Part shown: piece by piece, positions 44,954 to 54,287 of the stretch
Layout: every line of letters begins with the position of its first letter
How positions within the stretch are numbered: the stretch's first letter is position 1
NCBI RefSeq assembly: GCF_002101885.1
Contig: NZ_LQPS01000022.1
Span: forward strand, 53,504 to 117,503
DNA from: Mycolicibacter senuensis
Lineage (GTDB): Bacteria > Actinomycetota > Actinomycetes > Mycobacteriales > Mycobacteriaceae
Reading direction: 5' to 3'
Length of the DNA: 64,000 nucleotides
Notes under the pieces: generated by a model
Databases searched by the model: none
The model's input: the letters and a program-made list of their open reading frames with translations, nothing else
What the model was told of the DNA's origin: nothing
Position numbers and translations under genes: made by a program

Positions 44954-44967
44954 AAGAACACGTTCTA
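44954..44967 (+). promoter_or_regulatory. KstR-like operator upstream of F420 oxidoreductase
   Basis: AAGAACACGTTCTA matches the published KstR consensus TNNAACNNGTTNNA at all fixed positions but the first, and is palindromic over AGAACACGTTCT apart from its central two bases. It ends 9 bp before the ATG at 44977. KstR is the TetR repressor of cholesterol and lipid catabolism genes in mycobacteria. The site could also affect the divergent Rv0954 homologue. Confidence 0.6.
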
Positions 44968-44976
44968 ATCACGGAT

Positions 44977-45825
44977 ATGGATTACGGGCTTGTGCTGTTC
45001 ACCAGTGACCGTGGAATCACCCCGGCGGCGGCCGCCAAACTCGCCGATGATCATGGCTTCACCACGTTTTATGTACCCGAGCACACCCATATTCCGGTCA
45101 AGCGCCAGGCCGCCCACCCGACCACCGGCGACGAGTCGCTGCCCGACGACCGCTATATGCGCACCCTGGACCCGTGGGTGAGCCTGGGCACCGCTTGTGC
45201 GGTGACCTCGCGGGTGCGGTTGTCCACCGCGGTGGCGCTGCCGGTCGAGCATGATCCGATCACGCTGGCGAAATCGATCGCCACGCTCGATCACCTCTCC
45301 GGTGGGCGGGTCAGCCTCGGGGTCGGTTTCGGCTGGAACACCGACGAACTGGCCGACCACGGGGTGCCGCCGGGGCGCCGGCGCACCATGTTGCGTGAGT
45401 ATCTGGAGGCGATGCGGGCGCTGTGGACCGAAGAAGAAGCCTCCTTCGAAGGGGAGTTCGTCAACTTCGGCCCCAGCTGGGCCTGGCCCAAGCCGGTGCA
45501 GGCGCACATTCCGGTGCTGGTGGGTGCGGCCGGCACGGAGAAGAACTTCAAGTGGATCGCCCGCAGCGCCGACGGCTGGATCACCACGCCGCGTGACTTC
45601 GACATCGACGAACCGGTGAAGCTGCTGCAGGACACCTGGGCGGGCGCCGGTCGCGAGGGCGCCCCGCAGATCGTCGCGCTGGATTTCAAGCCGGTGCCCG
45701 AGAAGCTCGCGCACTGGGCCGAGCTGGGCGTGACCGAAACCCTGTTCGGGTTGCCGGACAAGCCCGAAGCCGAAGTGGCCGCCTACGTGGAACGGCTAGC
45801 CGGCAAGCTCGGGATCAGCGCCTGA
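44977..45825 (+). CDS. F420-dependent LLM-class oxidoreductase (Rv0953c homologue)
   Basis: The 282-residue protein is a TIM-barrel luciferase-like oxidoreductase, the class using reduced F420. Visible are the E-H-T-H-I-P segment near residue 35, T-A-V-A-L-P-V-E-H-D-P with D-H-L-S-G-G-R-V-S-L-G-V-G-F-G-W, and the V-L-V-G-A-A-G phosphate-binding strand. The ATG at 44977 lies just after a KstR-like site, linking it to lipid or sterol catabolism. Substrate unknown. Confidence 0.9.
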   Translation: MDYGLVLFTSDRGITPAAAAKLADDHGFTTFYVPEHTHIPVKRQAAHPTTGDESLPDDRYMRTLDPWVSLGTACAVTSRVRLSTAVALPVEHDPITLAKSIATLDHLSGGRVSLGVGFGWNTDELADHGVPPGRRRTMLREYLEAMRALWTEEEASFEGEFVNFGPSWAWPKPVQAHIPVLVGAAGTEKNFKWIARSADGWITTPRDFDIDEPVKLLQDTWAGAGREGAPQIVALDFKPVPEKLAHWAELGVTETLFGLPDKPEAEVAAYVERLAGKLGISA

Positions 45826-45850
45826 CCTCACACCGCGCGGGCGTGCGTGG

Positions 45851-47383
45851 TCAGCGCAGACTGCAACGGTTGCCGTAGTCCAGGGCGCGCACCGTGATCG
45901 GCGTTCCCAGCGGCTCGCCGTCGGAGAGCAGCGCCACCAGATCGTCCTCCTCGGTGGTCGCCAGGAACCGGCTGCCGTCGGCGTCGAGCCGGCCGATGAT
46001 GATCCCGGTCCGGGTCTCCCAGTCGTAGCGGACGCTGTAGGTCTCGATCGTCGCCGGGCCCTCGGCCCGCTCGGTGACCGCCACCTTGGGCGCGGCGTCG
46101 AGCACGGCCTGCGGTTGAGCGCTGCGATCCGGCGTCCACGGCGCCGGAGCAGCCGAGTACACCCCGACCGAATATTTGCTCATCATCCCGCCGTTGGCGC
46201 CGACGAACGCGAATCGCCCTGCGGCGCTTCGGGCTACGGCGACCGCCTCGGCGATGGCGTGCATCGAGTAGTTGTTGCCGGCGCCACCGAAGAACGGCAG
46301 CCCGCCGGTCAGGGTCAACCCGCGCGGGTCGTCGCCGGCCAGGCCGAAGGCGTCGCAGATGTTGAACACCGGAACCGGAAAGCAGCTGTAGAGATCCATC
46401 GCCGCGATGTCGTCGAAGCCGATCCCGGCCATCGCGAGAGCCTCGGTGGTGGCCGCCACGGCGGCCGGATAGGCGCCCAGGTCGGTGCGTTCCAGCAGGC
46501 GCTGCGAATGCGTGTCGGCATGGCCGTGCAAATACACCCAGCGGTCTTCGGACACACCCAGCCGACGAGCGGCCGCCACCGACATCACCAGCGCCGCGGC
46601 GCCCTGGTTGACCTGGTCTCGCGCCACCAGCAGCCGCGGGTAGGGGTCACAGATCATCCGGTTGGTGGTGCTGATGGTGGTCAGCTCATCGACGGTGCGT
46701 TCCACCGGAGAGGCCGAGAAGGGGTTCTTCGCGGCGATCTTGGACATCGGGGCGAACAGCTCGCCCATGGCCTGCAGGTAGTCGGCCGTATTCATGCCCA
46801 GCCGGGCACGCCGGGCGTTCTCGAGCAGCCCGTACTGCACCGGCGCGCCGGTGAGCCCGTGGATGACGGTGTAGTGCTCGACGAACTCCTCGAGCCCGTA
46901 GCCGCGATCCTCGAGCTGACCCTCGACGGTCTCGCCGAAATCCGGTTTGTCCTCGGCTTTGGCGAAGTGACGCAGCGTCGAGGTCGCGTCGGATCCGCAC
47001 AGCAGCACCACGTCGGCAGTGCCCGCGGCGATCTCGGCGGCGAACTCGCTGAGCAGCTTCTGCGGCCCCTGACCACCCACCTTGTCCAGCACCGCCCGCG
47101 CCGGTTCCGCCCCGATCAGACGGGCCACCGAGCGCGGGAAGTTGTTCGACTTCCCTAGTGGTGCAGGGGCTTTGGGGATCGAATTCTCGAACTGCCGGGT
47201 AGCCACCACTGCGTCGATGGCTTGCGCGAGGCGCGCGGGCTCGACACCCGAATCGGCCAGTGCGGCCTGCGCGGCGGCAGCGGCCAACTCCACCGGCGAC
47301 ATGGCGCGGTAGTCGGTGTCCTCGATGCGTTCGGCGGACTGCCCCACGCCGACGACGACGGGCGTGCGCGGATCGATGCTCAT
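45851..47383 (-). CDS. Thiolase-like protein (TLP1 type) with C-terminal OB-like domain
   Basis: The 510-residue protein has a thiolase fold (to about 400) plus the extra C-terminal domain of TLP1-type proteins (Y-S-V-R-Y-D-W-E-T-R-T-G-I-I-I-G-R-L). The N-terminal catalytic Cys of true thiolases is not present: the position reads G-G-Q-G-P-Q. The C-terminal C-x-G is replaced by N-G-G-M-M-S. A Cys occurs in Y-S-C-F-P-V-P. It may bind CoA without classical thiolysis. ATG 47383 follows GAGGTGAG; a longer frame to 47425 crosses the sucD terminator hairpin and is rejected. Confidence 0.85.
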   Translation of the reverse strand: MSIDPRTPVVVGVGQSAERIEDTDYRAMSPVELAAAAAQAALADSGVEPARLAQAIDAVVATRQFENSIPKAPAPLGKSNNFPRSVARLIGAEPARAVLDKVGGQGPQKLLSEFAAEIAAGTADVVLLCGSDATSTLRHFAKAEDKPDFGETVEGQLEDRGYGLEEFVEHYTVIHGLTGAPVQYGLLENARRARLGMNTADYLQAMGELFAPMSKIAAKNPFSASPVERTVDELTTISTTNRMICDPYPRLLVARDQVNQGAAALVMSVAAARRLGVSEDRWVYLHGHADTHSQRLLERTDLGAYPAAVAATTEALAMAGIGFDDIAAMDLYSCFPVPVFNICDAFGLAGDDPRGLTLTGGLPFFGGAGNNYSMHAIAEAVAVARSAAGRFAFVGANGGMMSKYSVGVYSAAPAPWTPDRSAQPQAVLDAAPKVAVTERAEGPATIETYSVRYDWETRTGIIIGRLDADGSRFLATTEEDDLVALLSDGEPLGTPITVRALDYGNRCSLR

Positions 47384-47400
47384 GTGCTCACCTCGTCTAT

Positions 47401-47464
47401 GGCGAGCAGACGCGAAAGCCCCCAAAACCGCTTCCGATAGGGAGCTTTCACGTCTGCTCGCGCC
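47401..47464 (-). terminator. Large hairpin downstream of sucCD
   Basis: Arms 47401-47423 and 47440-47464 pair over about 22 positions with two mismatches and one small bulge, around a 16-nt loop. The arms include GCGAGCAGACG and CGTCTGCTCGC. It lies 11 bp after the sucD stop and 18 bp before the thiolase-like ATG on the same strand. There is no T-run, typical of mycobacterial terminators. Similar GCGAGCAGACG hairpins recur in mycobacterial intergenic DNA as I recall. Confidence 0.65.
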
Positions 47465-47474
47465 AAAGAAACCG

Positions 47475-48377
47475 CTACAGGCTTTGCAGGATCTCCCGAG
47501 CCAGCGCCGCGGTTGCCGACGGGGTCTTGCCCACCTTCACCCCGGCTGCTTCCAGGGCCTCCTGCTTGGCGGCCGCGGTGCCCGACGAGCCGGACACGAT
47601 CGCGCCGGCGTGCCCCATCGTCTTGCCTTCCGGAGCGGTGAACCCGGCGACATAGCCGACCACCGGCTTGGTGACATTGGCCTTGATGTAGTCGGCGGCC
47701 CGCTCCTCGGCGTCGCCGCCGATCTCACCGATCATCACGATGACCTTGGTGGCGGGGTCCTTCTCGAACGCCTCGATCGCGTCGATGTGGGTGGTGCCGA
47801 TCACCGGGTCCCCGCCGATGCCGATCGCGCTGGAGAACCCGAAGTCCCGCAGCTCGTACATCATCTGGTAGGTCAGCGTGCCGGACTTGGACACCAGGCC
47901 GATCGGCCCGGAGCCGCTGATGGTGGCCGGGGTGATCCCGACCAGGCACTCGCCGGGGGTGATGATGCCCGGACAGTTCGGCCCGATGATGCGGGTCTTC
48001 TGACCGTGATCCACGTTGTAGGCCCACGCATATGCGCTGTCCTGCACCGGGATGCCCTCGGTGATGACGACCAGCAGCGGGATCTCGGCGTCGATCGCCT
48101 CGATCATCGCGTCCTTGGCGAACTTCGGCGGCACGAACGCGATCGACACATCGGCGCCGGTCTTCTCCATGGCCTCGGCCACACCGCCGAACACCGGCAG
48201 CTTGATCATCCGGCCGCCCTTGTCCTCATGCGTGACCGTGGTGCCGGCCTTGCGGGCGTTGACGCCGCCGACGATCTGGGTGCCGGCCCGCAGCATCCGG
48301 GCGGTGTGGATGGTGGCTTCACTGCCGGTGATGCCCTGGACGATGACCTTGCTGTCCTTGTTGACGAAGATCGACAT
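47475..48377 (-). CDS. sucD: Succinate-CoA ligase (ADP-forming) alpha subunit
   Basis: SucD is the phospho-histidine subunit of succinyl-CoA synthetase in the TCA cycle. The 300-residue protein has the CoA-binding [11 protein letters not shown] and the catalytic G-H-A-G-A-I-V motif near residue 246. P-N-C-P-G-I-I-T-P is also present. It lies 2 bp after sucC. A strong hairpin follows its stop. Confidence 0.97.
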   Translation of the reverse strand: MSIFVNKDSKVIVQGITGSEATIHTARMLRAGTQIVGGVNARKAGTTVTHEDKGGRMIKLPVFGGVAEAMEKTGADVSIAFVPPKFAKDAMIEAIDAEIPLLVVITEGIPVQDSAYAWAYNVDHGQKTRIIGPNCPGIITPGECLVGITPATISGSGPIGLVSKSGTLTYQMMYELRDFGFSSAIGIGGDPVIGTTHIDAIEAFEKDPATKVIVMIGEIGGDAEERAADYIKANVTKPVVGYVAGFTAPEGKTMGHAGAIVSGSSGTAAAKQEALEAAGVKVGKTPSATAALAREILQSL

Positions 48378-48379
48378 GC

Positions 48380-49555
<1,176 letters not shown>

Positions 49556-49824
49556 GGGCTCACTGTCTTATATGGGTGCCGGCGCGCCGGCGATGTCGGA
49601 TAGAGGGGGATTTCGCCCCGGAGGCACTGTATCGACACTGCGGCGACGTTCCGAACTCCGCTACCACCGCTGTGGCAGATCTCACCGCCCGAAATAACGT
49701 GATTCGTTTCACATTCGAGGCCGTATTTGACCGATAGCTTGCCTCGGCGGCGCGGAACTGGTTACCGTCTCCAAGTCCAGGTCTTTATAACGTTCTGATC
49801 ACGACCAGAGGATCTTCCAGGCTG
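49556..49824. other. Divergent intergenic region sucC / M23 peptidase
   Basis: The 269-bp region holds promoters for both genes. There is a perfect GC palindrome GCCGGCGCGCCGGC (49577-49590) in the sucC leader and a possible -10 TATAAC near 49787 for the peptidase. I saw no c-di-AMP riboswitch or other structured leader that I can support. Confidence 0.35.
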
Positions 49825-50847
49825 ATGCAGCACGGATCACCCTTGCGCCCGATTCCCGGTGGTGCCCCCCGCCGCCATAGGAACGGCACTATGGCCCGGT
49901 CCTCGGTTCCCGGTCCCGCCGAGGTCACCGACATCATCCCGTTCAACGAATTCGGACGGCTCGATTACGCCATGTTCAGCGAAAACGCCTTCGATGACGT
50001 GTCCGAGGTGCTGCTGGCCCCGGAGCTGGACGATCTGACCGACACCGACAACATGCCGGTCCTGCAACTGGCCTTCCCGCGCGGCGGCTACCCGGACGAG
50101 TACCTCCCCCGTCCGCACGGAACCGACCGGCCGGTCCCGCCCGCTCGGGGCGGCAGACACCGCAGCCAGCCCACGAGCGCGGTCAAGAGCCGTGTGATGA
50201 TCGCCGCGATGGCCGCCGGAGCGGCCGCTGCCGCCGCGCACGCCGCCACCCACTCCTCGGACGAGACCGTCTCCCGCCCCGCCGTGCTGGCGGCCAGCAA
50301 GACGATGCTGAACGACGGCGCCGCCACCACCTCCAGCCACGGCATGCAGATGATCACGGTCAAGGCCGCGGCCAATGTCGTCGTGCACAACGAGGAACTG
50401 GCCAAGGGGGTGGCCTACGCCCAGGAGCGCGCCGAGCGTGAGGCCCGGCTGCAACGCCCGCTGTTCGTCGCGCCGACCCAGGGCGCGTTCACCTCGAACT
50501 TCGGCTACCGCTGGGGTGTGCTGCACGCCGGCATCGACATCGCCAACGCCATCGGCACCCCGATCCTGGCGGCCTCCGACGGCGTCGTGATCGAGGCCGG
50601 TTCCAGCGCCGGCTACGGCATGCTGGTCAAGCTGCGCCACTCCGACGGCACCGTGACGCTCTACGGTCACATCAACCGGTCGCTGGTCAGCGTCGGCGAG
50701 CGGGTGATGGCCGGCGACCAGATCGCCGAGATGGGCAACCGCGGCTACTCCACCGGCCCGCACCTGCACTTCGAGGTGCTGCAGAACGGCACCAGCCGGA
50801 TCGACCCGACCACCTGGCTCGCCAAGCGCGGGATCAATTTCGCTTAA
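49825..50847 (+). CDS. M23 (LytM) peptidase domain protein, Rv0950c homologue
   Basis: The 340-residue protein has a long, non-conserved N-terminus, a hydrophobic Ala-rich segment (about 122-145) that may anchor it in the membrane, then an M23 domain. The zinc motifs are H-A-G-I-D (HxxxD) and H-L-H-F (HxH) and the domain begins F-T-S-N-F-G-Y-R-W-G. M23 enzymes cut peptidoglycan cross-links. All ligands are present, so activity is plausible. The membrane-protein gene starts 9 bp later. Confidence 0.88.
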   Translation: MQHGSPLRPIPGGAPRRHRNGTMARSSVPGPAEVTDIIPFNEFGRLDYAMFSENAFDDVSEVLLAPELDDLTDTDNMPVLQLAFPRGGYPDEYLPRPHGTDRPVPPARGGRHRSQPTSAVKSRVMIAAMAAGAAAAAAHAATHSSDETVSRPAVLAASKTMLNDGAATTSSHGMQMITVKAAANVVVHNEELAKGVAYAQERAEREARLQRPLFVAPTQGAFTSNFGYRWGVLHAGIDIANAIGTPILAASDGVVIEAGSSAGYGMLVKLRHSDGTVTLYGHINRSLVSVGERVMAGDQIAEMGNRGYSTGPHLHFEVLQNGTSRIDPTTWLAKRGINFA

Positions 50848-50856
50848 CCTGGTTGG

Positions 50857-51402
50857 GTGACCGACCGCCACCATCCGCCCACCGGCGCGTCTCCTTCCGG
50901 CGACAGTCCGGCCGGCACCGCCAGCCGCATCATTCGCCGTGCCCCGACCGGCACTATCCCGACCGTCACCGGCGCGGGGCGGATACCGCCGGCGATGCGG
51001 CCGCCCGAAGCGCTGCAGCCGGGCGTAACCCAGCTGCCCTCGGCGGCGGTTGCGATCAGCGCCTGCGTGTTCGCCATCCTGGGATGCTGGGCCACCTCGG
51101 TGGTGACCACCGACCTGATCGCCAGCTGGTGGCACACCGACCGGTTGTTCTGCGTCGCGGTCGGATTCTTGAGCCTGGTGTTCGCGGTGACGTCGATTTC
51201 CGGCGTGATCATGCTGCTGCTGCGACGCCCGCTCGGCCGCTACCTGATCGCGATCGGGGCCGTGGTTGCGCTGCTGACTTTCGGCAGCCTGTTCCTGGCG
51301 GGCGCCCGGGTGCCGTGGATCGTGCACGCCATACCGATCATCCAGGGCGTCACGGTGCTGCTCGCCCTGCACCCGGCCACCCGGCGCTGGCTCGGCGTCT
51401 GA
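50857..51402 (+). CDS. Small membrane protein of unknown function
   Basis: The 181-residue protein has a Pro/Thr-rich cytoplasmic N-terminus (about 60 residues) and then three or four hydrophobic helices. The start is GTG 50857, 9 bp after the M23 gene, so the two are likely cotranscribed. I do not recognise a named domain. Its 3' end faces uvrD1 with a 14-bp gap. Confidence 0.75.
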   Translation: MTDRHHPPTGASPSGDSPAGTASRIIRRAPTGTIPTVTGAGRIPPAMRPPEALQPGVTQLPSAAVAISACVFAILGCWATSVVTTDLIASWWHTDRLFCVAVGFLSLVFAVTSISGVIMLLLRRPLGRYLIAIGAVVALLTFGSLFLAGARVPWIVHAIPIIQGVTVLLALHPATRRWLGV

Positions 51403-51416
51403 CCCTGGGGCGGCCG

Positions 51417-53729
51417 CTAAAGCTTGGTGACCGGCGCGTGGTTGTGCATCAGCTTGACCCGCCCGGAACTGCCGAAATCGATCAGCGACATCGCCGACTC
51501 CCCCGCGCCGGACACTTCCTCCACCCGGCCCAGCCCGTACTTGTCGTGCGAAACCCGGTCTCCGGGCGACAGCACCACCAGCGGCCGGTTGCCCGACCGC
51601 GCCGGTGCCGGTCGGGGCGTACCGAACCGGCCGGCACCGCTGACCGGGGCACTGGGCGACGCAGCGGCGTCGGTACGCCGCCAGTCGATGAGCTGCTGCG
51701 GGATCTCCCGCAGGAAACGCGATTCCGGGTTCAGCATGGGCTGGCCCCACGACGAGCGCACCTTCGCGCGGCTCAGATAGAGCCGTTGCCGGGCCCGGGT
51801 CAGGCCCACGTAGGCCAGCCGGCGTTCCTCGGACAGCTCGCGGGCGTCCCCCAGTGAGCGCATGTGCGGGAACATGCCGTCCTCCCAGCCGACGACGAAC
51901 ACCACCGGGAACTCCAGGCCCTTGGCGGTGTGCAGCGTCATCAGCGTGACCATGCCGGCGCCGTGTTCGGGAATCTCGTCGGTGTCGGCGATCAATGAGA
52001 CCCGCTCCAGGAACGCCGCCAGCACCCCCACATCGGGCACATCCTCTTCGTCGGCGGCTCCGTCTTGGTCGGCGAGCGCGTTGGCACGATCGATGCTGAA
52101 TTCGTGTGCGACGCTGACCAGCTCATTGATGTTGTCCAGCCGGGCGAGATCCTGCGGGTCGGTGGAGGCTTCCAGTTCGGCCCGATAGCCGGTGCGGTCC
52201 AGCACCGTCTCCACCAAACCGCCGAGGTCGTCGTCGCACGAGTGCAGCTGGACGCGAAGCTCATCGAGCATCGCGACGAAACCCGCGATCGCATTCTGCG
52301 ACCGGGTGTTGAGCATCGGAACGTGCCCCTCGGCGGCCGCGCGCAGTGCGGCGGCGAAGCCGGTGCCGGTGTTCTCGGCGTGCACCGACACGCACGCCTC
52401 GGCGCGATCCCCGATCCCGCGGCGCGGCGTGTTGAGGATGCGCCGCAGGCTGACGGCGTCACCGGGGTTGTCCAGCACCCGCAGGTAGGCGATGATGTCG
52501 CGGATCTCTTTGCGTTCGTAAAAGCGCACCCCGCCAACGACTTTGTAGGGGATACCGGCGCGGATGAACACCTCTTCCAGCGACCGTGACGAGTTGTTGG
52601 TGCGGTAGAACACCGCGATGTCGCCGTAGTTGAGCGTGCCTGCGTCGGATAGCGCCTCGATCTCCTGCGCGACGAACCGCGCCTCGTCGTGTTCGTTGTC
52701 GGCGACGTAGCCCACGATCAGCTCGCCGTCGCCCGCGTCGGTCCACAGCCGCTTCTCCCGGCGCCCGGAGTTACACGAGATCACCGCATTGGCCGCCGAC
52801 AAGATGTTCTGGGTGGAGCGGTAGTTCTGCTCCAGCAACAGCGTCGTCGCGTCGGGGTAGTCGCGTTCGAAGTCCTCGATGTTGCGGATGGTGGCCCCGC
52901 GGAAGGCGTAGATCGACTGATCGGCGTCACCGACCACGCACAGCTCCGCGGGCGGGATGTCCTGCCCACCTGCCTGTGAATGCCCCGCCAACTCGCGCAC
53001 CAGTACGTACTGCGCATGGTTGGTGTCCTGGTACTCGTCGACCAGGATGTGCCGGAACCGGCGCCGGTAATGCTGGGCGATCTCCGGGAACGCCTGCAGG
53101 ATCGCGACCGTCTCGCCGATCAGGTCGTCGAAGTCCAGCGCATTGGCCGAGCGCAGCCGGCGCTGGTATTCGACGTAGACCGTGGCCACCACGCGGCTCA
53201 GGTCGTCGGAGTCGTCGGTGAGGTCGGCCAGCGCCCGGTCGGGGTCGATGAGTTCGTTCTTCAGATTGGAGATGGCGGTGGCCAGCAGCCGCGGCGTGTG
53301 CCGTTTGACGTCCAGGCCCATGTCGCGGCCGATCATCAACAGCAGCCGACGCGAGTCGTCGGCGTCGTAGATGGAGAAGTTGGAGTTCAGACCCGGCACC
53401 ACCGAGGCCTGGTTGCGCAGGATCCGCACGCAGGTGGAGTGAAACGTCGACACCCGCATCGCACGCGCCCGCGGCCCGATGAGCCCAACCACCCGTTCGC
53501 GCATCTCGGCGGCGGCCTTGTTGGTGAAGGTGATCGCCAGCACCTGCCCCACCCCGACGTCGCGGGCGGCCAGCAGGTAGGCGATGCGCCGGGTGAGCAC
53601 CGCGGTCTTGCCCGAGCCGGCCCCGGCGACGATCAGCAGCGGGGAGCCCTCGTGCAGCACGGCACGGCGCTGCTGCGGGTTGAGCCCGTCGAGGAGGTGA
53701 TCGATTTCTGGCGTCGCATGCACGGTCAT
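51417..53729 (-). CDS. uvrD1: ATP-dependent DNA helicase UvrD1 (PcrA-type)
   Basis: This 770-residue SF1A helicase acts in nucleotide excision repair and replication/transcription conflict. Walker A is A-G-A-G-S-G-K-T (35-42), with D-E-Y-Q-D-T as motif II, G-D-A-D-Q-S-I-Y motif III, Q-N-Y-R-S-T motif IV, and T-L-H-T-A-K-G-L-E and L-A-Y-V-G-L-T-R-A-R-Q-R as motifs V and VI. Cys446 (A-E-A-C-V) aligns with the tuberculosis 2B-domain cysteine used for redox dimerisation. The C-terminal Tudor-like domain ends K-L-M-H-N-H-A-P-V-T. The start ATG 53729 agrees with the homologue; a longer frame continues through the leader region. Confidence 0.96.
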   Translation of the reverse strand: MTVHATPEIDHLLDGLNPQQRRAVLHEGSPLLIVAGAGSGKTAVLTRRIAYLLAARDVGVGQVLAITFTNKAAAEMRERVVGLIGPRARAMRVSTFHSTCVRILRNQASVVPGLNSNFSIYDADDSRRLLLMIGRDMGLDVKRHTPRLLATAISNLKNELIDPDRALADLTDDSDDLSRVVATVYVEYQRRLRSANALDFDDLIGETVAILQAFPEIAQHYRRRFRHILVDEYQDTNHAQYVLVRELAGHSQAGGQDIPPAELCVVGDADQSIYAFRGATIRNIEDFERDYPDATTLLLEQNYRSTQNILSAANAVISCNSGRREKRLWTDAGDGELIVGYVADNEHDEARFVAQEIEALSDAGTLNYGDIAVFYRTNNSSRSLEEVFIRAGIPYKVVGGVRFYERKEIRDIIAYLRVLDNPGDAVSLRRILNTPRRGIGDRAEACVSVHAENTGTGFAAALRAAAEGHVPMLNTRSQNAIAGFVAMLDELRVQLHSCDDDLGGLVETVLDRTGYRAELEASTDPQDLARLDNINELVSVAHEFSIDRANALADQDGAADEEDVPDVGVLAAFLERVSLIADTDEIPEHGAGMVTLMTLHTAKGLEFPVVFVVGWEDGMFPHMRSLGDARELSEERRLAYVGLTRARQRLYLSRAKVRSSWGQPMLNPESRFLREIPQQLIDWRRTDAAASPSAPVSGAGRFGTPRPAPARSGNRPLVVLSPGDRVSHDKYGLGRVEEVSGAGESAMSLIDFGSSGRVKLMHNHAPVTKL

Positions 53730-53765
53730 AACGCAACCCAACGTACCGCCGGGCACGGACACTCT

Positions 53766-53795
53766 TTGCGCTGGCACGGCCCTTAGTGGCAGACT
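53766..53795 (+). promoter_or_regulatory. Promoter of the aromatic leader / chorismate mutase
   Basis: A -35 TTGCGC (53766-53771) and a -10 CAGACT (53790-53795) are separated by 18 bp. They would start transcription near 53802, exactly at the in-frame GTG of the leader ORF, so the leader could be leaderless-translated, a common mycobacterial arrangement. Confidence 0.5.
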
Positions 53796-53801
53796 CGGTT
53801 C

Positions 53802-53873
53802 GTGCTCGACATGCAGCGTCGATTTTGCTTTTCCAATTCCTACGGGCAGTGGTACGCGGAGCCCGTGGTTTAG
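53802..53873 (+). CDS. Aromatic-amino-acid leader peptide upstream of chorismate mutase
   Basis: A short frame starts at GTG 53802 (23 codons) or ATG 53811 (20 codons) and stops at TAG 53871-53873. Within ten codons it has Phe, Phe, Tyr, Trp, Tyr: TTT 53823, TTT 53829, TAC 53841, TGG 53850, TAC 53853. Two TTT codons are rare in this GC-rich genome. A self-complementary pair ACGGGC (53842-53847) and GCCCGT (53861-53866) flanks the Trp-Tyr codons. It lies ahead of a hairpin and the chorismate mutase gene, the enzyme that leads to Phe and Tyr. All three aromatic amino acids appear, so it is probably a sensing leader for ribosome-mediated attenuation. Confidence 0.7.
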   Translation: MLDMQRRFCFSNSYGQWYAEPVV

Positions 53874-53884
53874 CTGCAACGCCA

Positions 53885-53916
53885 AGCCCCGCGGTCCGCG
53901 TCGCCGACCCGGGGCT
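53885..53916 (+). terminator. Attenuator hairpin before chorismate mutase
   Basis: AGCCCCG-C-GGTC pairs with GACC-CGGGGCT to give an 11-bp stem with one bulge and a 9-nt loop, followed by a T/G-rich stretch (53917-53930). An alternative pairing of CCGTGG (53863-53868) with CCGCGG (53889-53894) would disrupt it, acting as an antiterminator when the leader ribosome stalls. All pairings were read by eye. Confidence 0.6.
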
Positions 53917-53988
53917 CGTCTGTTGTGTGAGGCCGGATCGCCGATGGGACCAGAACACACCAACAGCGAGAATCTGGAGTCCGAACCC

Positions 53989-54252
53989 ATGACCAACCAA
54001 ACCCAACAGCTACCCGACATCGACGAACTGCGCCACGAGATCGACCGGCTCGACGCCGAGATCCTGGCCGCGGTCAAGCGCCGCACCGAGATCTCGCAGG
54101 AGATCGGTAAAGCCCGGATGGCGTCCGGCGGCACCCGCCTGGTGCACAGCCGCGAGATGAAGGTGCTCGAGCGCTACAGCGAACTCGGCCAGGACGGTAA
54201 GGACCTGGCGATGCTGCTGCTGCGGATGGGCCGCGGCCGGCTCGGTCACTGA
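53989..54252 (+). CDS. Chorismate mutase, AroQ-delta type (Rv0948c homologue)
   Basis: The enzyme rearranges chorismate to prephenate, the branch to Phe and Tyr. The 87-residue AroQ-fold protein has [19 protein letters not shown] and [14 protein letters not shown], and the C-terminal tail R-M-G-R-G-R-L-G-H. There is no signal peptide, so it is the cytoplasmic type that associates with DAHP synthase in M. tuberculosis. ATG 53989 has GGAG nine bases upstream; ATG 53944 is a possible longer start. The leader/attenuator upstream suggests control by aromatic amino acids. Confidence 0.92.
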   Translation: MTNQTQQLPDIDELRHEIDRLDAEILAAVKRRTEISQEIGKARMASGGTRLVHSREMKVLERYSELGQDGKDLAMLLLRMGRGRLGH

Positions 54253-54287
54253 GGGCCGCGCCCGGGCGCGCCGCTACTGTCGGTGTG

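Noticed and set aside
49755..49800. SigE/SigH-type promoter (GGAAC...GTT) before the M23 gene
   Set aside because: The spacing between GGAAC and the CGTT element is about 30 bp, outside the 16-20 bp required.
49556..49824. c-di-AMP (ydaO) riboswitch before the M23 peptidase gene
   Set aside because: These elements precede some actinobacterial cell-wall hydrolase genes, but I could not find their conserved loops here.
53730..54134. Upstream extension of uvrD1 through the leader region
   Set aside because: The homologue starts at the equivalent of ATG 53729; the extension runs antisense to the leader peptide and chorismate mutase.
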